Source of the DNA: Opisthocomus hoazin
Taxonomy: Eukaryota; Chordata; Aves; Opisthocomiformes; Opisthocomidae
Reading direction: 5' to 3'
DNA length: 64,000 nt
Assembly: GCF_030867145.1 (NCBI RefSeq)
Contig: NC_134431.1
Span: forward strand, 10,555,089-10,619,088
Numbering within the stretch: the stretch's first letter is position 1; each line of letters starts with the position of its first letter. Below the pieces are notes generated by a model that was given only the letters and a program-made list of their open reading frames with translations, made no database searches and was not told the origin of the DNA. Positions 25,401 through 37,478 of this stretch are shown piece by piece. Made by a program: the position numbers and the translations under genes.

Positions 25401-28400
25401 TTCAGCTGTATTGCAGAAGGACTTGATCACTCTTCAGCAGTTGTGTATGACGAGTTGTAATAAAAGAGCAAAAACTGTACCAAAGGTTACACATGACTAG
25501 CACGTAATACTTTGTTTGCATCCCGTCTCCAGACTCGGAAGGTGCATCAGACAGCAACAAATTGAACTCTAATATTCTCATCTACCTAGCACTGTTTTCA
25601 GTTAAAATGGGAAAACCAAGGCACAGGGGTTCAGCTGCTTCTCTACAGTGATATCAGATCTTGATGCTCTGTCATCAAGGTTGGAAGGGCGAAATGAGAT
25701 TCACAGCCCCGAACACGAATTCAGAGTTAATCATGAAGTCAGAAAAAGCAGGATATCCATGGTATAGATCCATATGAACTGCAGACGGTGGATTCACACA
25801 CTCATTAGAAGCAAGATCAGTAAAGTGTTAGAAAAACGCTGTTCTGTACACATTAGCTCTACTCCAGCCCGCCGAGCGGTGAGATGGAGGATCAGCCCAT
25901 CCACGGCTTGTATCTGAGAGGAGGCGAGTACCCAAAAAACATAGGAGGAGGGGAAGCAGGCATTGCAGTCAAGAAGCGAGCTGCAGAACTTGCTCAAAAA
26001 CACCAGGATTTTTTTTTTGTTGGAAGTAGACTGCTGAATCAGGAGAAAAGAAAAAGGCCTAGCACACAGGGAGACCAAAGGTGTACAAATGAACTTCAAC
26101 CAGCAGCTGCTGTTTTAGAGTAAGCGAACACAACTGCCGAGCACACTGGCTAGAAGGGCTGCCCTGTCCCAGCCACCCCACGCTTGTCATCCTCAGGCCG
26201 GCATGCCCATGGGCACAGCAGCACCCCGGGGACACGTCGCGCGAGCGAGTGCCTCTGGTCCGAGCTGGGAGATGTGCCCGAGCATGACGCTGGCACGCAG
26301 ACAGCCAAGGCCCCCCCGGGCTCGAAGCGCAGCTAGCCCAAACACACCATCGACGTAAGATGGCTTTGCTCCTGCTTGCGTTCTGTTCAGAAACCGGGTA
26401 ATATGCAGGGGTTTGTCACAGAAAAGCCTCCGCTGCTCCTCTTCCTTGCTTAAGTACCAAAGAGAGAGATGACAGCTCGCAACCTTCACGAAGGGCTTCT
26501 CCTGTGAGCAAGTCACACACTGCTTCCTGCAGCCCGGCTGCTCCCAGGCGCCAGCGGAAGGAGGCCAAACGAGAGCGGGGCGTTTGAGGTATGAGGTGTT
26601 CAGGAGACAAAACTATTCTGCATGTTTGCAACAAAAAGTTGTACTTCAACCAAATTTTACACAGCCAAGTGTAAGCCTGGCTTTGCACAGATATAATTCT
26701 CAAATTCTAACCCAGAAGTCTTACAGTAGAGTATATATAATATTTACTGTAAAATTCAGAGTCTCTGGAGAGGGGAAAAAAACAGCATAAGATGTTATTA
26801 AATAACTTGATGCAATTGTGTAACAGCACTGAGAATCAGTCATTTCTAACCAGTCACTGTACAAACTACTTGAATGTTGCGCCACTGAAGAGTCGAGGAG
26901 TGGCTAATTCCACAAGATAAAAATTTTTTTTCTAAAAATCAATATACTAAAGTAACAGTTGTTTGTTACTTACATGCTTATAAAAATAAAATGCCTTAGT
27001 CATCTGCACTCCACATTTAGTAGCTTTCAGTTCAGAGAAGGCAGGGGTTGGATACTATGGCAAGTTTTGAGGCTAAGAAAACAATCCCTCAACATTGCAG
27101 TAAGTATAAAGTGTAACAGCTTAAAACCAAATGAGAAGAGTTAATCATTCTGGCTATTTAAAGCTGAGAAACATTCAGCTGGAACTGGACCTAACAGGGC
27201 AAGTAAGTAGAGAACACAGCTGAACTATGAAATAAAACAAGGGCCTGGATATTATATGTATTATTATTATATATAGTAGTTATATTACATATCACTAGGT
27301 TTCCAAATAAGCCGTGTCTATAATACATGCACTCCAAAGACAGGAAAAGTCTATCCTTAAAGTCACACAAGCTTATTTTGCAAGACTGGCACATGACTTG
27401 TACAGCAGGCATCTCTTCTCCTTCCCCAGTACACTCCAGTTACTCCTGGCTGTGGGAAAGCTGCATAATCCACCACCTCCCAGCAATGCCACCCAAGAAT
27501 CGGGCACACCTCTCGCCTCACCTCTGCCTGCCACGGGTGAATGCCAGCCTCGGGGCTGCCAGAAGCCACCAGCAAAAGGAGATGCCCAAGGAATCGGGGT
27601 ACCATCTCCCCTGGGGCTGAACAGCAGCAGATCCTAAAGCGAATATTCCTCTAGCAAAAGCATGACTTGGCTAAGAATCTCTACCCAATAAACTTAAAGA
27701 CAGAAACCGCCAAATTTTATTATTTTCATGTCTTTAATCTTAGTCTATTAGCACGAAGCAAGCTATTCCTACTGTTTCTCCAGCTGATGGAGTGCTTGTG
27801 AAGCACCAGTCACATTTAAATGACAAAATCCTGACAACTTTACCTAGGCCTCAGGTTCTTCAACAAAAACCACCATTGTGTGTACTACTTTTTCCTGAAA
27901 ACACATTACCAGAAAAAACAATTAAGCCATCCCAGAAGAAAGTGATTAGAGAAAACAATGGATACTAAATGAAAACCAAGAGCAAGTTTTCCCTCACTAA
28001 AAAAACAATCCAATACTTCGTTAGTATGACTAACCAAATGAATCCTCTGGTTTCGCCCATTTAGAACGCTGCCAGGAATCCAGCCGGGCGAGCTCAGCTC
28101 TCGGACACGCCAGGCGGTTCCGCGCACGCAGGCTGGCACCCAGGAGACCCCGTACCTGAGCACGAGCCCAGCGCAGGATGCAAGCGGCCGTGATGCGGGT
28201 TTGTTCCAGGCCCACGCTCCCTCTCCAAAGCCGATCAATAGCCCGCTCCGTCAGGGCAACACTCCGACACGCATTCGTGTTTTGAAGCGCAAGAGGCACT
28301 ATTCTGAGTGAACCAAGGCCACCCAGACCTGTGGTTCTGAAGTCCTCGAGCCAAAGCCCCCTGCAACCTTCAGAGCGCCCCTGACAACATGGCAAGCGCA

Positions 28401-31400
28401 CAGAGCTTTCTTGGTCCCGGTCCCCGCTGCCGACACAAAGAGCCATAGCACATCAGCTGTGTGTGCCGGCAGGCAGCACAGCCGGGGCTGTGCCACCAGG
28501 TCCCCTCCGCCAGGTGAGCCGTCCCAGGTGGGGAGGAGGGCTCTCCTCTCCCCATCAGCGTGTCCCCTCCACCCACCCTGCCCCAGGACAGCTGCCAGCA
28601 CCCCCCAACCCACATCACACAAAGCACAACCGACATCAGCATCACCCGCCTGAGCGCAGACCAGCAGCTGCGCCCCGTGACTTCACCTTCAAGCCCACCA
28701 GCCTCCAGGACCCCCTGGTGCCGCGAAGGCCTGGAGCTCCTCAGCTAACACACACGACTGCTACAACATGGCTCAGCAGAAGAAGATAGAATACAAATTG
28801 TGTTAGCCCAATGCAATTTCATTTGTGCAATACAAAGCGCAACAAAACACAGAATCAAAGTTTTGCCCATTTAAGCGACATCGTTACAGCTGCGTCTCTC
28901 GCTGCAGGGCTGCAGGACTTTGAAGGAGCTGATGCACACGCATAGCCGTCCATCCCACAAAGCACCCGTGGTCTCTGGAGTGCTTTTACTCCAACATGTG
29001 CCAGAGCTTTTGCACGCATTACACACTCATCATCTGGTTCTGCAGTGCAGCTAACCAGGCGCAGCTCCGCAGAGCTACCCAAGCTTGAAACAAAAAGGTT
29101 TTGGGCCTTGATCAGAACAAGTTTCTATTCTGAAAGTGAATTAAGCAATTTCCTTCTGCGTGCTCTCCCTGCCTAACCCACATCTGCAGTAACAAAACGT
29201 GTACCTCAGATGGTTTTAAAAAAATTAGCTCCCCATCTCTCAAGTCAGCAATGATTAATTGTATCTTGTGTTGTGTCACCTAATGCTTCTAAAGATATCT
29301 GCCCTAAGCGAGGCAGTTCTTATGAATATAAGCAGGTTACAACACAAACTTCACTTTTTTTAAGACCGCAAAAAGCCAGCATCTATTAAGAACAAATGTG
29401 GCTGCAGATAGAAGTCAAATGTCAGAAACAAGTCATCCACTTTGGAAAAAAAGGCTTTAAAACCCTATACAAAGACCTGAGGAGGGAGGGAAAAATGAAA
29501 ACCAGAATCCATGGTATAACTTGCCAAACTTTTTATCTATATACTATTAATATGCCACCTATACATACCACTCTTTGTGCCGGTTTTGGCTGGGATAGAG
29601 CTGATTTTTTTCACAGTAGCTAGTATAGGGCTATGTTTTGGATCTGTGTGGAACACAGCATTGATAAGGCAGGGATGTTTTAGTTGCTGCTGAGCAGTGC
29701 TTGCACGGAGCCAAGGCCTTTTGTGCTCCTCACCCCACCAGCAAGCAGGCTGGGGGTGCAGAAGAAGCTGGCAGGGGGTCGAACACCACCAGGACAGCTG
29801 ACCCAAGGACATTCCGCACCATACGGCATCATGCTCAGCAATAGAAAGCTGGGGGAAGATGAAGGAAGGGGGGACATCGGGAGTGCTGGCGTTTGTCTTC
29901 CCAAGCAACCATGACGCGTGGTGGAGCCCTGCTCTCCTGCCGATGGCTGCACACCTGCCCGCCATGGCAAGTAGTGAATGAATTCCTTGTTTGGCTTGCG
30001 TGAGCGGATTTTGCATTACCCATTAAAATGTCCTCACCTCAGCCCATGAGTTTTCTCACTTTTACCCTTCTGATTCTCTCCCTCACCCCACTGGGGGGGA
30101 GTGAGCGAGTGGCTGTCTGGTGCTTAGCTGCCGGCTGGGGTTAAACCACAAGACTCATGTACATTGAATAACATGCTGGACACCACAGACTCACCTGAAG
30201 GTGTAAGAGCTTTCAAGCCTAACCTTACATGTTTTGGTGAGGTTTTTCTGCTTTTCATACAAGTAATACCTATGCCAGCCTTGTCCCCGGCGCTCCCGAG
30301 CTTCCGTTACGGCGGCAGAGGCTCCCCTGGTTCTGCAGTACTGCTCCGATGGTGTCCCGCTGCGGTGGGACGGCTCAGCTGCAGCTGAAAAAATGGGGGT
30401 AATAACCTCCATTACACCCAGCCTTCCTAACCAAGGCTGCCCTGGAGTTAACTGTGTGCATGTGTGCGTACAAATATAATACCAAATTCAAATCTACATA
30501 ATCGTCAGCTTGCACAAAGAAGAAAGTTACCATAGCTCCTCAGCAGCTGAAGATACTCAGAATAGGGCATGACTGGATTTAACACAGAAACAACAACAAA
30601 AATCCATCCTCTGCCCACTCTCTCTTTTCTTTCTGTTTTTTGGGCAGAGGTATGTGGGGGTGGGGGTTGTTTGTTTTGGTTTTGGGGGTTTTTTGACAGT
30701 GAGGAAGGGAAGGAAATTGTCTCATCTCTGCTAAACCAGCCTGGAAGACAAGAGACACATACCTCCTCCTTTCGAGCAAGACCATTTTTCGTCAGCAGAA
30801 CACAACCCAGTTCAAAATCTGTTCTAAAACAACGCCATAAAGTTCTCGCCTCGCAGCCCTTCCCTCACTCCACAGCGCGAGCACCCCGAGGTGATTCAGC
30901 ACAGCAAATGACCGCACACCACGTGAGTTCGCTTCTTAGCGCACTGCCTGCTCACAGCACTCAAGGAAGTAAGTGCTTTCGGACTGCCAGCAAGAGGAGG
31001 ATCAGATCTTTTTTGTCCCACGAATGTCTAGATTAAGAGTTTTACAGTATTACCCATGTTACAGTTATGTGTGCCTTTAAAGGCATGAAGAAAGATAACA
31101 CAGCCTTTAATTATAGCTCTAGGGTTTAGGCCAGGTGGAATGATGCAGAAGGTTCAAACTAGTCCCTCTTTCTTAAAAGAAAAAAAATGTATTTACGTAA
31201 GAGTACACAGGGGGCCCCAACAACGCATCTTAACAAAGAGGTTTGTCCATCAGATCAGACCCAGCCCACTGGATCACTGATCACTTTCAGATTTCCAAAG
31301 ACCTGATGTGCCCTTGATCTAGAGCTATGTCGTTATTAGCAGAATGTTTATTTTGTGATCTCAACTCAAAAGTCAATATTCCAATCTAAGCTTCAGGAAA

Positions 31401-34400
31401 GGTCTCAATGGGAACACATCTGACCATGCCTGTGACTCGGTATTCCCTATCTTACCCATTGTATTGCACGCGGTATTTAGGAGACAGGACGTTTATGGAG
31501 ATCAGTTTCATAAACCTTAATAAAACCTAATCATCACTGTGAACCACGTATCATTCACTTTACCTGGAGAAGTACTGTATGGAAGTACAGACAGATAGAG
31601 TGCAGCACTTATTATTTTATTGCACTCATTTTTGTACATGCTATCAGTTATTTCCACACTACTTTATTTACACAGAATCCAGATTCTGCTACTTTAATCA
31701 TTCACTACTACTTAAATAATCCTATCAGTGAATTGGCTGCTTTATCAGTCAAACTGGTAACCAGGATATCAGAGAACTCAAGCTTTTATCAATATTAACT
31801 TTCAGATGAAAGCCAGCTGTAAACAGATCGCACTACAGGTTAACCATCCTTACTGATTCTCGTGTCTACATCTGCCCTCAGCATTATGGAGCAGTCCTCA
31901 TGCCATGTTCCTCTCCGTTCTTCCCAACGTCCCCACCTCACCAGCTGACAGTAGGCAAGACTAAATCAGGCCAAGTGACCTGGTATGATTCACAGTGGGA
32001 GGACACTGCTCCCCCTCGAGCCCCAGCACAAAGCCAACAACCTTTAAACAGATGTCAGGAATTACCACTTCTCAGCTTTGGCAAAAATTCGTCGCATCTA
32101 TCATATATCACTGTCTGAATCTGCTGTTGTGTTTTTGTTTGGTTGGGGTTTTTCTGGTGTGGGTTTTTGTTGGGTTTTTTTTTTACATCATTAGCAATGT
32201 ACAACAGTGCTTACGAAAAACCACCATTCTCTTCTAAAACATACAACACCTCCACAGTTTATAGAAAAGTTACTTTTATTATAAAGCACAGAAGCTGAAC
32301 ACCTGCAGCTAGCTTATCTGGCATCCTAATGAATGACACCATTTGCTCTCCTTTCAGTTAACAAGGCAATTCATATAAAAATATGTAAACGTTTATACAC
32401 AGCCAACACAAGAAGGTCATATTGCATTCAATATGCATCGCAAGTACAGCAGAAGACTGGCAAAGTGCTTCGTTGTTCTTCTCTTCCCTCCCACCTCCCA
32501 TATCAGAAGTTTACCGGAAAGTTATGACAGGTATGCGCTGCAGAGCTGACTCTTCCAATTTCTAAATTTAATCCTCTTTCCTTTTCCCATGTGCCTTCCC
32601 ATACAGCTACCAGCAACGCTTGCTGCCCCGATAATGCCAGACCGAGTCAGCCACAGCTGACCACTTGCTTCAGCTCAGCCTGCTCCGCTGCCCTCTCTTC
32701 TGCCTGTTCTCAGGAGAGTTTCTGCACAACAGCACTTCAATACTACTCCAGTAACACAAAGCTCATGTAAACACTGATGCTTTTTGCTCTGAGTGTTAAG
32801 CAACATTCCAGCTGCACACAGGTTCAGGCTTCGACTGATGCAATGAATATTGTGGAGTCCCTTCTCACACCCAGCTTATTCTTTGACAAGTTTTTCCTTT
32901 AGCTAATTCCAGGCAATTCCTGATTCTATCGGTAAAGCTCTACAGCATCAAACCAGAATCCTTCACTAGTTTCTCTCCTTCACTGAAAAAGTGAAATCAC
33001 CAGCTCACACTGCACTAGACCTGTCAGCTCTGTACTACCAAGATCCCGCAACTTCAATACCTCTACTCGTCTGAGGCAAAGACACGAGACTGAGCTTGCC
33101 CGCCTATGCTTCCAATCAAACAAAGTAATAGACCAAGCATCACAGTTATTACAAGTAAGCGGCAACTTTTCTCATATTGCTGGGGAAAAAAGTCATCATT
33201 CAGGATAAAGAACGTCACATCCTGACATGAAAGCAGAATACTCCAAAATACTCATTTTTAGTTACCAGTCCCCAGAAATCAAGCCAGTTTGATGCCTGAA
33301 ACCCCACTCATAAGATTTCTCTTGGGCTTTTACTTTCTGAAAGTGATTACTATTATTTCTTGTAAATATTTTTGTCCATCAATGTATTTTGTTTCCAACT
33401 CTGACAGCCTTGGCAGCTATTTTCCCTCTCAGTATTCCTTACACTTGCAGTGACTACGTAAGACCATCAAATTTAAACAGCTACGTGAAGAACTTCACCC
33501 CTGAGACACTAAGAAGCTGCCGAAATAGAAGACAGAAAGCAGTAATAATTTTTGCAGATGGCCTCTGTTTCAGAGGCACTAGCACACACACAAACGTCCC
33601 TCTGCCTTTCCAACACGAAGTTAAGCCTAAAAGATCACACATTCTGTTCCAGCACAACAGTCTTGCCTTGTTCACGGCAGCGAACAGCTCCTACTTACAT
33701 ATCCCAGCAATAACAGAGGGTGTGTGTTCCAGTCGCAAGTAGAAGAGAAGATTGTAAAAATTGAAACAGATCAGAGAGAAGCATAAGATGACAGAGATCC
33801 ATTCTTGTAGTCTCTTTCCTGTTGGGGAAAAAAAAAGGAGAAAAAAAAAAGAGCACGTTTTACTTTTATCAGAGAGGACATTTTGAATTCTGAAATAATA
33901 CAAGACTGACTATTCTACTGCCCGAATGACTCGCTCCATTTGTCTGACAGGGAACTGAAACAGAAACTTATTTATCCATGGGAGATGGGAATATTTTGTT
34001 AAATGACATTCCTCTTCCCCCAGCCACTACTAACCCCTTCCCTCTGCCCTTGCCCAAATAACAGGGACAAATCAAGACATCATCTCACATTGTCCTAGTT
34101 TCCTTTTCCCTGCGGTTGCTGGCATAACCTTCCTCTGCATCACATCTTTTTTTCAAATTTGCATTTCATTCAATATTCTGCGTTGCTGGAATGGTTGAAG
34201 CTGGCAACAAATTTCTGGCCTCAGACGCCCTGTAGTTAAATCACTTTATGATCTGTAATATTAAAAATCTCAGAGCCTGTAAATAAAGCTGCTGTACTAA
34301 CAGGAAAAAGCATCATCCTGTATTTTGGTGATACCAGAACTGCCTTCCTAACATTGCAAGTAAACTTGAGCTTGCTTACTCAACTCCTGCAACCTTGTCC

Positions 34401-37273
34401 TTGTCTCCCGGCTCCCAGGCAGGAGGCTCCGACCTCTCAGCCAGTCTGAGATGGCAAGAGACAGGATAAGCAAAGAGAAAGAACAGGCACAAATTCTCTC
34501 CTGTACCTCGCTGCACCACTTCACACCTCTACAAAAACCTCATTTATTGCCTATAAAAAGCGAACGGACACATCAGAGTCCGGTAACACTTTGAGTATTC
34601 AGGCTGACAGGCAGGAGCTTTCTGCTGCTGATCACTGCTTGATCCTTACAAGGCACTGACGCTGAGAGCAAGGGAACGCCCAAGGCGAGACCCGTAGGGA
34701 TTAAGGCATCAGACCTTTAATGCCCAAATCCAGGAAAGAGATCAGAGCTGCCACCTTGGCCCAGAGGAGCCCTGGCTCGTAATGTGCTCTGGAGCAGCCA
34801 GGTCAGTCTTCACCTACTTCAGGGGCGAGCCAGCACAGCTGCCGCTCACCCATGGCTTCCCAGAGCGGCCAAGCCCCACAGTCCGTTCCCCACTCCCTCC
34901 TGCAGCCTGGCACACTTCGCGCTGCTCGAGGCAGGGGAACACCAAGGACTAAGTGCGAGGTGCACATCCTCTCACAGGAACAGAGGCAAACTCACATGTC
35001 CGGCTTCTCTCCCGCTATGTCTCTGAGTTGACCCACCGTCTGGTCAAATTTCTCCTCCCAAATGCTAAATAAAGTCCTCCTCAGCTACATCATGGAATGA
35101 AAAGGAAAGTACGAACATCAAAGGAGGATCAGTATTATCTCCAATGTGCCTACAATGCAATATTTTAATGAAGTCTGAACAAAGACTTTCACAGTTCAGA
35201 GTTTTGTTGTAGAAGGCCATGAGCACATAAGCTAACATCCTCTGCAGCAACAGAGGAGAGAATCATAAAATTAAATTAAGACACAAGAACGAGCATATTT
35301 CAAGACAGCATCAGGTCACAATGTGGGAGATTCTATAAAGAGATCTCTGGAGTAATGAAAGCAAGAGTTAATTAACACTCACTTACTGCATAAGAAAACC
35401 ACACCCTGATTAGAGGAGCTAAGTGGGTAGATCCTCACGGAACAATTAGCTGACTGCGGGGAAACACTGGGCTCCTTGCTAGCAAGTCCTGGGAGTTCAG
35501 TCTATGCAAACAGCACTGCACTCTGAACACGGGGATCCCAAGACGACTGTCTGGAGGCACCTGAGTCCAGAAACGCAGCCCCAGCTCTGGACAGACTGGG
35601 AAAGCGAATCAGTCAAAGCAGCAGAGTCAGCACCGGTGATCTGTGTTTAAAGAGCACTCAGATTTAAATGTATATCCCGCATGAAGGAATAAGGGACCAA
35701 AGCCACAAAGGATATGCTGAAAGAAATCATGGAAATACTTCAGAACCATATTCACTCTGCATAATTATATGTAATCCCCATTCTTAATAATTCAGTAGTT
35801 CAACATCACGTGCTTTCACCATAACTCATATTCTGACGTTGTTTATGTACATTATTTATGTAATGCCAGAAAAAAAATGCACATCTATTACATTATCACA
35901 GCTCACTGCTGATAGGTATCACTATGTACATACTACTTCACAAACTTCCCAAGAACTTCTGTCTACAGCTAAAGACAAGGGCAGCAAGAGGTTTGGGGAG
36001 GAAAATCTTCTCCTTGTGAGCAAGAGCACAGTGCACAGATGAAGTCAGTGACTGCTTTTCTGCCAGGCACAGGAATCAGTCACTGCCTGGACCAGAACTG
36101 CGCATCTAGACCAACTAACAGATGTCACACCACCTTCTTTCAAGGCAAGGCAGAGCTGACCAACACAAGCTAAAACGGGCAGACTTGCCCTGAACAGCCT
36201 AGAAAACTGACAAACTAACGAATGCATTTGTTTCCTCACCACTACTTGGCTCTGCGCAAGTAAGAACACCTGCTTTTCAAGTAATTGCCTCGACTGCACA
36301 AGCTAGGCTGTTTGGCTGACCTGCTAGGAACTGCAAGATGCTGAAAACGCGTCTTCCCTTTCCAAATCCTTCACCTGCGAATGAATTCACTGGCAACGGC
36401 AAGAGTACCTAGCACTGCTCACGCTGTGAGCTAAAAACAAACAGCATTTTACTATAGGGAGCTAGCAGTTATTTCCATAGCATAATCCAACAGCTGCCGT
36501 CACTTTACTGAGCTCTGACAAACAGCAAGCTTCCAAAAACTCAAACTTCCCTCCTTCCCTGCCTGAGGTGCCAGGACTGGCTATCTCACAGCACTTCACT
36601 GAGCTAATATTCTGAAGCAAAGCTGCTGTTCTAGTTTTGCTCAGCAACAAAATGCGTACATTTGCTTTTGCACGGAAAAGTTAATTTTATTTGTTTTTTT
36701 AAAGGGCAGGGCATTCTGTGCAGGCTCTGAACACCTCCACCCCAGCGGCCAGAGCACAGGCCCGCATGCAGGGCACCAACCTCGGCCTGGCGCTGGCACC
36801 GCTCCGTCAGCCGGCCAAGCCCCAGCCCCGCTCCCCGAGGCCGGACCGGGGGTACCCATCGCGGGGGCGGACGGCGGCCCGGCATCGCCCGACGGCTCCC
36901 CCGAGGCCCCGGCAGCCCGGGAGGGCCCCGGGGCGGCACCCGAGGCGCAGCGGCCTGCCTCAGCCCGCCAGCTCTACCCAGGCCGGGCCGAGGGCGGCCG
37001 GCAGCCCCGGCCCGGCCCAGCACGGCTCCCCGCTCCCCGAAGTCACGCCGGGAGGGGCCGCCCCCCCGTTCCCGGGGTACCCTGCCCCTGAGGGAATCCC
37101 CGCCCGCCCCGGACACCCCGCGCCTCACCCGGGGAGTAGAGCTCGGCCAGCTCGCGGGCCCCGGCATGCTGCGCGCCCCACCGCCGGCAGCCGTCCTCGG
37201 GCTCTTCCGCGGCCTCCGCCTGCGGCCCCGCCGCCTCCGCGACACTCTCGGTGGCGGCGCCGCCGCTCGCCAT
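16330..37273 (-). CDS. PEDS1: PEDS1 (TMEM189/Kua), plasmanylethanolamine desaturase; six coding exons
   Basis: Joining minus-strand exons 37273-37129, 33818-33699, 22298-22207, 20677-20533, 19879-19667 and 16451-16330 gives 837 nt: 278 residues plus stop, against 270 in human. All junctions obey GT-AG and all phases agree. The enzyme makes the vinyl-ether bond of plasmalogens in the ER membrane. Visible features are an acidic N-terminus (1-30), the conserved [11 protein letters not shown] block (32-42), hydrophobic segments at about 54-76, 82-102 and 178-190, and the metal-binding histidines: H103 (FHWGAD), H128/H129 and H138 ([14 protein letters not shown]), H194/H198 (HKWSH), H214, H221/H222 (RKHH), H225/H226 (RIHH) and H230. 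All expected histidine clusters are intact. The C-terminus [10 protein letters not shown] is the invariant family ending. I chose the ATG at 37273 because it has a strong GCCATGG context. Spliced readthrough into UBE2V1 is known in vertebrates. Confidence 0.97.
16452..19666 (-). other. PEDS1: PEDS1 intron 5
   Basis: 3.2 kb of AT-rich intron. It contains a short CR1 3' fragment (18,736-18,903, plus orientation). No further exon is recognisable. Confidence 0.8.
18736..18903 (+). mobile_element. CR1 LINE 3' fragment
   Basis: The text from 'AACAGGCTGCCCAGGGAAG' through 'CTTAGAGGTCTTTTCCAACC' to 'GATTCTATTCTAT' is the 3' end of a CR1 subfamily different from the copy at 10.4-10.9 kb. The older look (several mismatches, imperfect terminal repeat) suggests an earlier insertion. 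It lies in PEDS1 intron 5, antisense to the gene. Confidence 0.9.
19667..19879 (-). CDS. PEDS1: PEDS1 exon 5
   Basis: 213 nt encoding the end of E168 through T238 plus one base of G239. The acceptor is TTTTGCAG|AG and the donor ACTG|GTACTG is weak beyond the GT. The exon carries the last hydrophobic segment and the [13 protein letters not shown] and SPHE histidines. It ends in phase 1, the same phase as UBE2V1 exon 1, so it is the natural donor for PEDS1-UBE2V1 readthrough splicing. Confidence 0.97.
19880..20532 (-). other. PEDS1: PEDS1 intron 4
   Basis: A 653 bp intron between GTAAGC at its 5' end and TTTTGCAG at its 3' end. Nothing else is recognisable in it. Confidence 0.85.
20533..20677 (-). 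CDS. PEDS1: PEDS1 exon 4
   Basis: 145 nt encoding A120-S167 plus one base of E168. The acceptor is TTTTTTCAG|GC and the donor is TCAG|GTAAGC. It carries the [14 protein letters not shown] histidine box and the NGDN segment. Confidence 0.97.
20678..22206 (-). other. PEDS1: PEDS1 intron 3
   Basis: A 1.5 kb AT-rich intron. Near 20,990-21,050 the minus strand weakly resembles an ancient MIR-type SINE, not enough to call. No exon-like signal is seen. Confidence 0.85.
22207..22298 (-). CDS. PEDS1: PEDS1 exon 3
   Basis: 92 nt encoding the end of the F89 codon through K119, including [21 protein letters not shown], and ending in phase 0. The acceptor must be ...CTTCATTCAAG|TT, because the more obvious CAG six bases further on would create a TGA across the junction with exon 2. 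The donor AAG|GTTTGA is weak at positions +3 and +4. The exon is too short to appear as an obvious open frame and was found by its conserved motif. Confidence 0.95.
24402..24419. repeat. Poly-C mononucleotide run (C18)
   Basis: An uninterrupted run of 18 C on the plus strand, that is G18 on the PEDS1 sense strand. Such runs are length-polymorphic and prone to sequencing error. Confidence 0.95.
29576..30150 (+). mobile_element. Solo LTR of an avian endogenous retrovirus
   Basis: The element opens TGTGCCGGTTTTGGCTGGG and closes GGTTAAACCACA, obeying the TG...CA rule. Internally it has the GGGCTATGTTTTGGAT segment, the CTCACCCCACCAGCAAGCAGG segment and, near 30,020, an ATTAAA poly(A) signal followed by a T-rich stretch. 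This matches a widespread neoavian LTR family from memory; I cannot assign the subfamily. No internal viral genes flank it, so it is a solo LTR left by recombination. I see no clear target-site duplication. It sits in PEDS1 intron 2, antisense to the gene. Confidence 0.88.
33699..33818 (-). CDS. PEDS1: PEDS1 exon 2
   Basis: 120 nt, phase 1 in and phase 1 out, encoding K50-I88 with split codons at both ends. The acceptor is ...CCCCAACAG|GA after a long pyrimidine tract and the donor is ATAT|GTAAGT, close to consensus. KRLQEW leads into the first transmembrane segment ([19 protein letters not shown]). Confidence 0.95.
33819..37128 (-). other. PEDS1: PEDS1 intron 1
   Basis: A 3.3 kb intron. Its 5' part (about 36,720-37,128) belongs to the CpG island, and the rest is ordinary sequence. 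No exon or repeat is recognised with confidence. Confidence 0.85.
37129..37273 (-). CDS. PEDS1: PEDS1 exon 1 (coding)
   Basis: This exon encodes residues 1-48 plus the first base of Gly49, and the donor is G|GTGAGG. The first 30 residues are Ala/Glu-rich and poorly conserved. From [20 protein letters not shown] onward the match to vertebrate PEDS1 is nearly perfect. An in-frame ATG 34 codons upstream (37375-37373) has a weaker context. Confidence 0.93.
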
Positions 37274-37442
37274 GGCCCGGCCCCGCGGCTCCTCCTCCTC
37301 CTCCTGCCCCTCCTCGAGGCCGGCGGGCGGCGACGAGCTGCACCCAGGGCCCGGCCAGGCGCCCGGCGCCAGCATCGGGAAATGGGGCCGCGCCGCGGCA
37401 CCGCCTCCCGCCTATCGCCGGCGCCGCCGCGCCGCGTCCGGG

Positions 37443-37478
37443 CCAATGGGCAGCGCCGCCCGGCGCGGCGGAGCCAAT
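37443..37478. promoter_or_regulatory. PEDS1: Paired CCAAT boxes (NF-Y type) upstream of PEDS1
   Basis: CCAAT at 37443-37447 (GGGCCAATGGG) and at 37474-37478 (GAGCCAATGGC) are 31 bases apart in the same orientation, about three helical turns. Spacing of this size is typical of cooperating NF-Y sites. They lie 170-205 bases upstream of the PEDS1 start codon. NF-Y sites work in either orientation. Confidence 0.5.

Larger units (their letters stand above)
22299..33698 (-). other. PEDS1: PEDS1 intron 2
   Basis: An 11.4 kb intron. It contains a C18 mononucleotide run (24,402-24,419), a GC-richer block at about 28,080-28,750 and a solo LTR (29,576-30,150). I saw no additional exon with a plausible PEDS1 match, and none is needed for a complete protein. 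Confidence 0.8.
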
